From Mytilus trossulus (taxonomy: Eukaryota > Mollusca > Bivalvia > Mytilida > Mytilidae), in the NCBI RefSeq assembly GCF_036588685.1, contig NC_086379.1, positions 71,827,727 through 71,891,726 on the forward strand: a DNA stretch of 64,000 nt. The letters run 5' to 3'. Position 1 is the stretch's first letter, and the number at the start of each line of letters is the position of its first letter. This document shows positions 27,301 through 36,300 of the stretch, piece by piece. The notes under the pieces were generated by a model. That model had not been told where the DNA came from, ran no database searches, and saw only the letters and a program-made list of their open reading frames with translations. The translations under genes were made by a program, and so were the position numbers.

Positions 27301-30300
27301 ACAATTTACCAGTGATGCATTGATTACGTTCGTTAAAATCTATGACATCAGAACACACACGGGCAAACCGAACGAGTTGCGATATATAAACACCGTATGA
27401 TGGAGCCAAAGGCACATCGCCGTCTAAAAAAGGAAAATTAACAATAGGAAATGAAAAATCGTCTCTTTTGTCGTAAATTTTAGTGTGAAGTTTCCCGTTT
27501 GAAATTGAAATGTCTAAATCTAGAAAAGGACAACTGCTGCTGTTTATGTTAGATTTAGTTAAAGTAAGTTCGTTTGGGTAAATTTTGTCTGTTCCATTTT
27601 GTTCTTTAAAGATTCACACCCTCTTCCTTTAATTCATTTGATTCAAACTTTTATGACAAGCATACTTGACGAATGGTATTGTCCTTTGCCAAGTCAGGAA
27701 GATGGCAGTTGTTATCAAAAAGTCCGTTTCTATGTTTGTTGACGTTTGTTTTTGTTGCATTTCAGAGTATATGCTGTTCCGCTGATTTCCTTTTATAGTT
27801 GATAAGTTTCTCTCTGTTTTAATTTGTAACCCGGATTTGTTTTCTCTGACCTTGGAACAGCGGTATACTACTTTTTCCGTAATCAGGTCATATATAGCCG
27901 TTAAAATGTGCATTATACATCAATTCAGGTAGAATCAAATATTTGCCTTATAATGGGATAGAACAATTGAGATATAGTGTATTTTTTTATCCCCAAAGCA
28001 ATTTTAGGATATATTTAAGCATCATTTTGCATTTTCAATAAACAGCTTTGATTAGTGCCAACTGATGGCATTTATTTGATTCCAACACTTTGTGTTGTAA
28101 TTTGATAGAGTAACTTAAAATCTAATATGATCCATCTTTTCCTACTGATAATTTCTGAGTTTTCATTTTATTTTTTTTATTTTTTTGTTGTGTAGGGTCT
28201 TCCCGTCCATTCGGACTAACAAATCTTAAAGTTGGAACTGATCTGACTTAATGAAGCCTGCAGTGAATATCCATCGATTGATGGATTATACCTCAATTGA
28301 GGTTTAATCAACATTTTCACAAAATGCAGCACAGGAAGTCAGAATCAGAAGCAGTTACATGTCACTAATGAGCAAGGCTTAATATTGTATATGCAAAAGG
28401 ATGCTCAGATGTCTCTCTAATTTTTTTGATAAAACTACAGTATACCTCAATTGGTCTATAGATATAGGAAGATGTGGTGTGTGTGCCAATGAGACAACTC
28501 TCCATCCAAATAACAATTTAAAAAGTAAACCATTATAGGTTAAAGTACGGCCTTCAACACGAAGCCTTGGTTCACACCGAACAACAAGCTATAAAGGGCC
28601 CCAAAATTACTAGTGGAAAACCATTCAAACGGGAAAACCAACGGTCTAATCTATATAAACAAAACGAGAAACGAGAAACACGTATCTATTACATAAACAA
28701 ACGACAACTACTGTACATCAGATTCCTGACTTAGGACAGCTCACTATATGTCAAATGGTGTGTAATACCTAAATTCAGATATAACCCATCAGTTATTGGT
28801 TATTCCTGACCTGTTTATATATTTTAGTTATAGGATTTGCCTACAGTTAAATTGTAGACTTGTTTCGATATCTCTCTAAGCTTTTGAATATGTCAATATG
28901 AAACTTTTAAAAAATCACAAAAATATTTGAACTCCGAGGAAAATTCAAAAAAAAAACAATGATAAAAATAAAAGATAAAACACATAAAATGAATGGATAA
29001 CAACTTTCTTATTCCAGGCATTTTTCTTATATACAAAATAATTTATGGACAGTTCAGAGTCTATATATATTTAAAATAATGTCTTTGTTGTAATATAAAA
29101 ATGGATGTTAAATATGATCGTTGGTAATAAGCTGTTATAGGAAACCCCGATTACTTTCAAATAAACCTAGAAATGTTCTTCTTTTTCTAATTGTAGCTGA
29201 CGGAGTATTTTATAAATTTTGGAAGTAGTATATAAAAGCTTTAAGCATGCAGGTTTGAATGAGATTGTTATTTTTTTTCCATTGTCAATATTAAATAAAG
29301 TTACTCCTTGTATTAAGTGATTGCAGCCCAAATTGGTAAGACTCGATCTCTCTTGCCTAGATTAGTTTGTCATTTTCATCAACTTTTTTGTAGGTGTTGG
29401 TCTTTGTTTGCAACAGCCACGTGTGATATCTGTCAGTTAGAATTCTATTAGATACCATCAAAATAATAAATAGTCTTTGTGAGAAGGCAAATAATAAATA
29501 ATGTAGTACAAAAAAAATATGTTACTGTCTGATATTTACCATGTGAGTAAACTGCCATGACTTGTGACATTCCACAGGGTTTATCGTCATTGTTTTCATC
29601 TTTAAATGTGAAAGGGAGACAAAAGGTATCGTCCACTATATGCTGGGCGATATTGGTTGACCCGAGAACACATTCGCAGATCATCATGCTACTTGTCGAC
29701 TGAAATAGTTTTAAAATATTTGTAAATGAATTGCACATATGTTATACATGGAATACATAATGAGATCGAATGTCCGAACTAAGGGGGGGGGGGGGGAGAA
29801 AACAGCAGGGAAATATAAAAAAAAAATAGATGCTATTTTTTATTTAAAGGTTTCATGTATTTCTTATGACTGCATCCAATGCGGGAAATTGTTTGTATTT
29901 GTCCATAACACACTTTTTGTTTGAAATCTTCTTGTTAGTAGTCTTTATAACATGTCTTACCAGTAAAATATATAGAAGAAAAAAAATCTATTTTCAATAT
30001 CACATGCTGTCCTGTAAGCTCGTATATATCTGTATTTGTATTTATAGTGTACGATTGCCATCACTAATTAATCTTTATAGTTTGAAAAGTGGTCGATTCT
30101 TCTTTTCCTTAATTGTCATCGTTTTCTGTGGATGTTCTGATCCCAGGAATAGATTACCAGTCGTATTTGACACAAAATTTTGGAATTTAAGGTACTCAAT
30201 GCTCTTCAACTTTGTACTTGTTTGGCTTTATAACTATTTTGAAAAGTGATCGATTCTTCTTTTCCTTAATTATCATCGTTTTCTAAAGATGTTCTTATCA

Positions 30301-33300
30301 CTTAACACGTTACATGTGTATGCTCGAATTCTCTCTTTATAAAAGGTTAACAAATGTAAACTTTAATGTAACCTTAACCATTACAAAATCTTGCAATCTG
30401 AAACTAAATCGTATACTATTATACCGTAGACTCAGGCATGCCTTATCGTAAAAATATGTTCTTCCTGGCATTTTCAACAGAAAAAAATCTGATGAAACGG
30501 TGTTTCTTTGTATTTTGATCTAAGAAAACTTAATGTAATGATTATAAATCATGAACGAGTTAGCTGCATCTTCAAAAACTATCAATTATCTGTTGTACAA
30601 CTAAAAGTCTTCCATTATTTGTCTTCGTTATAAATATAAAAAAAAATCTATCTATAAAATAAACCTGCAATAGAAAGGTAACAGAACTTAACTATAAAAA
30701 CGTAGCTTTTGATCACCTTAACCTTTTATTGAAATTCTTATTTGAAAATAAATTACTGCTTTTCTTGATGTTTTTGTCATTGATAACATTGCCATCATAA
30801 GGCCAAATGCATTCTTTTGCTGGATGGAGATATTGTTTTTCGAGCTGTGTGTATCATTCTTATAGTCGCTTTGTATAAATGAACAATATTCTTTTTTATA
30901 AATTGCCTGAAGGTTAATTTAAGAAAAAAATATTTGAACCTGTACTGCAAAACTGCTGGTGTCATTGCAAAACCATGCGCAGGAATCGATGGATGTCAAT
31001 TCTTCAGAAGAACGAGATACAATGGCTTCATATCCGGTATAGTACTTAACACAATACTGGTAGGTTGTTGATATGACACCTGAAATATTAAGGAAAGTAT
31101 GAACTATTCACTAATGTTCTGTAGTCAATATAAAAAAGAAGATGTTGTATGATTTACAATGAAACAACTCTCCACAAGATGCCAAATGACACAGAAATTT
31201 TGGCTTCATAGCACATCTACTTATTTGAATATTCACACATTACACATAGCTACTAACTAAATATAAATTTATTTCATTTTTTTACATAAATAAGGCCGTT
31301 AGTTTTCTCGTTTGAATTGTTTTACATTGTCTTATCGGGGCCTTTTATAGCTGACTATGTGGTATGGGCTTTGCTCATTGTTGAAGGCCGTACAATGACC
31401 TATAGTTGTTAATTTCTGTGTCAATATAAAAAGACGAAGATGTTGTATGATTTACAATGAAACAATTCTCCTCAAGAGACCAAATGACACAGAAATCGAC
31501 AGCTTTAGGTCATCGTACGGTTTATTTAAGATAACTTAAACTGATATATAAGAACTCGAATGTCATTATACGTTCTGACTGTATAGTTTTAGTAGTGATT
31601 TTTTCAGTAAGTGGCACATGAAAGAAACAATGCTTCTTTAATGTATTTTTACTACAATTATACTTGTCGTTGCTATGATTTACCTTGTAGTTTATGTGTG
31701 TTTATTTAATATCAGAAACCTCGATAGTACTTCTATTCTTTTATATTTTTGTCTTAATGTGTTATACCCTGCGACAAAATGTTAGAATAATATTGTTTAT
31801 CCCTGTTCGTCAGTCCCACATTGTACACATGGTCAACTCCTTCAGTTTTCAAGCTAGATATTTGATTTTTGCTTGGAGTTAGTGCATATACTAAGTACAA
31901 TGGTCTGTAATTGTTTAACCCTCCTTCGGGCTCTGCTGGATAGTTGTCTCATCAGTAATCAAACTACGACTCCTTATTTTATTAGGTTCTGTAAATTGGC
32001 AGGATTGTATTTCTTTAAATTTTCTATTTTTTAGCCTTTATACTTTTTTCCCAACAGTCCAATATTCACCAAGAAAACGCAATTAAAGGTAACCGTACGT
32101 ACTTCAACAATGAGATAATCGCATACACCGACAAATACATTTTTGGTTTATCAGTAAGGGTTTAGCGTATTGTTGGAGGCCGTACGATGACCCTATAGTT
32201 GTCATTTGGTTTCTGTTGGAGAGTTGTGTCATTGACATCATAGCACATCTACTTATTTGAATATTCACACATTACACATAGCTACTAACTAAATATAAAG
32301 TTATTTCATTTTTTACATAAATATTAAGGCCGTTAGTTTTCTCGTTTCAAGTGTTTTAAATTGTCTTATCGGGCCTTTTATATCTGACTATGCGGTATGG
32401 GCTTTGCCGTACGGTGACCTATAGTTGTTAAATTCTGTGTCATTTTGGTCTTTTGTGGATTGTTGTCTCATTAGTAATCATACCACATCTTCTTTTTTAT
32501 ATTATGTTATATTGACCTTAGAAAAGAGTGACATCTAATTGATGACCGATCGGACGAACATATAGACGGTGCAGGACAGGTGAAGGCAATAGGGCTCCCA
32601 CGTTTACAGTATAAAATATAATCAACGTATTTTTTCGTATTAATATTCCTTGAGTCTCCGACCAGTGAACTACAAACATTATCTTTACGTACAGGCATAC
32701 GATAATCAAAACAAAATCTAAATATCATCCAATATATAAGCAACGCCATCAAACAACACACGATTATCCAAATTAGCATCATGAGAATCACATCATAGAA
32801 TACATAAATAAAGTACCCCTACACAGGCAATTTTCACTCACATCAATTTCACGTGAATTTAAATTCATGTGAATCTCACGTGAAATTCACATCAATTTCA
32901 CATCAAACGAGCTTATACGTAAAACTCACGTGAACTCAGTTTTTGTGAGTTTGACGTGAATCTCATGTGAATTTTATATGAAAATCACGTAAAAATATTT
33001 CAAGTAAAATTCACATGATTTTTTTTTTAAATAGAGTATTTCAAATAACATCTAAATTTTCATATTGAATTAATTAAAATCATGTAAAATATCATATTTT
33101 TTTTGGTAAATTTCACGTGAAATTCGTGTGAAAAAAATAACATCAGATTCGTGCGAATCTCAATTCACGTGAAATTCACATGAAATTGTCACGTGAGTTA
33201 CATGTATAAGCTCGTTTGAGGTGAATCTCACGTGAAATTATTCATGTGAATTTCACGTGAGATTCATGTGAAATTCATGTGAGCAAATTTTGCCTGTGTA

Positions 33301-36300
33301 AGTGATATCAGGAAAATCAATATCGAAATTACAACGTCCTGAAAATGACAGGAACAAGAATCGATCGAATTGCATCATAATGAAGAAATTGGACAAAACT
33401 AGACTATGACAATACAACAACAAATAAAAAAAAACCATGAAAGCCAAGAAGTTTAAACAACTTGTAGAATAGAAAAGCTCTTGAAAACGAACGTAGAATC
33501 TTTATTATACTCGTTTTCACATAGATATAAAATGTGGTATAAGTGGCAATTGGACAACTCTCCATCGAAGTCACAATGTGTGAAAGTAAACCATTAAAGG
33601 TCAAAGTACAATCTATAATTCTTCAACATGGAACCTTGTCTCACAACGAATAGCAAGCTATACACATATATATTTGATCTGATACAGCGAATTATTTTTT
33701 TTAAATCATGTCATTGTAAACATATTTTTTAAAGAAAGTTGGTGTTTTATGTGTTTTATTAAATCCTATAATTCAGATACATATTTCTAATAAAAGTTGT
33801 CTGTTTTATATAGTTATTTCTGTAACGTGTAACCGGACGATCAATGGATCCGTATCTGAATAAATCAGGATTTCAAGTGTTCAACCTAAATTTGCACCAC
33901 AACAAGTTGTCCTATTTAAAACATGTAACACACCCTTAAATTGATTCACAACAAAAAACTATATACACAGCACAATGCACATAAATCAAAATGCAAGGTG
34001 AAGTAACTCATTCACAATCCATAAACACACTGTATCATAACAGAATACATATACACAATGTCACTATGCAATCACTATGCAACATGTATCAGACCGATTT
34101 ATTCACAATGTCACTAACAGATTATTATGCAACATGCATACGGCCCTTAATTACACCATGTCACCAACAGAATACTTTGCAACATGCATCAAGTACGTAT
34201 CACACAAAACGTATGAACACAAAATCACATATATACAACTTCTATTTACAATGTCCACCAAAATGTAGTATCATCTTGCTAGTCTACAACTAACCACAAT
34301 AACACAATGACACTTTTACACATGCACAAATCCTTCAATGCACAAGGAATATATATGAACACAGCTGAACTCACGCACTAACTATCTCCTTGAGTTCACA
34401 CACAATGAATATTATCCAACTGGTAAGGTTGAACACAGTGCACTTTCACTAATACACTTCCACAATATTACAACTTGCAACACCAGCAAGTAAACACGTT
34501 GTATTCTCACTAATACAAATTTATGAAGTATTCACACTTCCACATAGTACAACTTGCAACACCAGCAAGTATACACCTTGTATTATCATTAATACAAATC
34601 ACTTATATATATCAGATTCACTTTATACATTGTATCACAATCACTATTGCAACATCCACATATAAATCCGAACACTATTTATATATCCTTTGGAATCACT
34701 TATTTCACTCTACTTGCCAGTTGGAATATTTAATCCTGATGTTAACACTTCAACGGTCCACATATAACTGACGAAGTTTCTCTGTCTTGAGCTGCCTTAT
34801 ATACTACGATATGGAACGGTCCATTATACGTGAAGGGGTGAAAATCAAGACTATACCAAAATTAGGGGTGTTTTAAGTAATACATGGTGCTCCAACTATG
34901 GAGAAACTTATATACATATAGAAACACAATTAAGGGAAAGACAACTGCTGTTTCATATAAAAATACATAAGCTATGACCGATTTTCGTTACACTACCCAC
35001 GCCTCAAAAATCATGCGTCCTCGCATGACTCCTTGAATATATCTGACATGCTGATAAATCATCTATCAAAGTGGTCATTTTTCATACCCAAACTCTTACC
35101 ATAGTGCAGTCACTATTTCTAGTGGACATATCTTCTGACCACAACGTCAGCCAACCAGTTTGTCCATCAGGTCTTAACTGATGACATCACAAGGCACAAC
35201 CCGTAGAAACAAAGTCTACCTATGTCCTAATTCCCGTCAGCCATATCAAAACACATTGAACTTTCTTCTTATGAACAAACACTTTTCACCGGGTTTTTTT
35301 CCTTTTGTCCGAAGAAAACTTTTTAAATCTTCCCACATCAAAATATCTGTTTCAACATAAACCTTTTCCCTATTAACGTCTACAATTTTGAGTGTCACTG
35401 CCAAAGAATAAACTTGACAAGTCCCTAACAAATTTTGCCTCTGCAGCGGCCCCAAGGAGCCTACTCTTAACGAAATCTGCAGGAGGGGTCTTTTACATGC
35501 ACAGGGCGTGACATGTTCCTGTACATGAGGCCTCGGATTTAACGTCCCCATCCGACGGACTCACATTTAACTATGTACACTATTTACACTACAAAACTAG
35601 AAAACTATCTATATACACATATGCAGTGACTCTTTTCAAATGCTTTCTCTTTTATGGCACATGACTACTTTCTTCCAAACACTACAGTATCTCTTATTAA
35701 TTCAACACCATCTTTAATTCCTGAATCATTTTCCTTTTGCAAACAATAAGAAGCTGAATGAATAAAACTGTGTCAGGGGCAATATTTCAATTTTTCAATT
35801 TCACTTGATAAAAGTCCAATTTCCACCATTTCCTACCATTTCAATTTCAACTGACAGTCTGACTTAATGTTACTTCTTACTTAAAAAAAATGCACTAACA
35901 CAACACACAAAAACTTTGAAAAATTCAACTGGTTCAATCATTTCCAAAAATATTTACAGTAACGAAATCAACACAAGAAATCCCACCGCTGCCACCAAAT
36001 TTGTAACGTGTAACCGGACGATCAATGGATCCGTATCTGAATAAATCAGGATTTCAAGTGTTCAACCTAAATTTGCACCACAACAAGTTGTCCTATTTAA
36101 AACATTTAACACACCCTTAAATTGATTCACAATAAAAAAAACTATATACACAGCACAATGCACATAAATCAAAATGCAAGGTGAAGTAACTCATTCACAA
36201 TCCATAAACACACTGTATCATAACAGAATACATATACACAATGTCACTATGCAATCACTATGCAACATGTATCAGACCGATTTATTCACAATGTCACTAA

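Noticed and set aside
33991-34293. 100-residue ORF in the LTR, identical in both LTRs
   Set aside because: It consists of short degenerate repeats (his/cys/thr-rich), has no domain, and its duplication is explained by the LTRs.
35246-35551. 101-residue ORF inside the LTR element as a gag-like protein
   Set aside because: No CCHC knuckle, protease or other gag hallmark; composition is not convincing and the frame covers a non-coding motif seen in other repeats.
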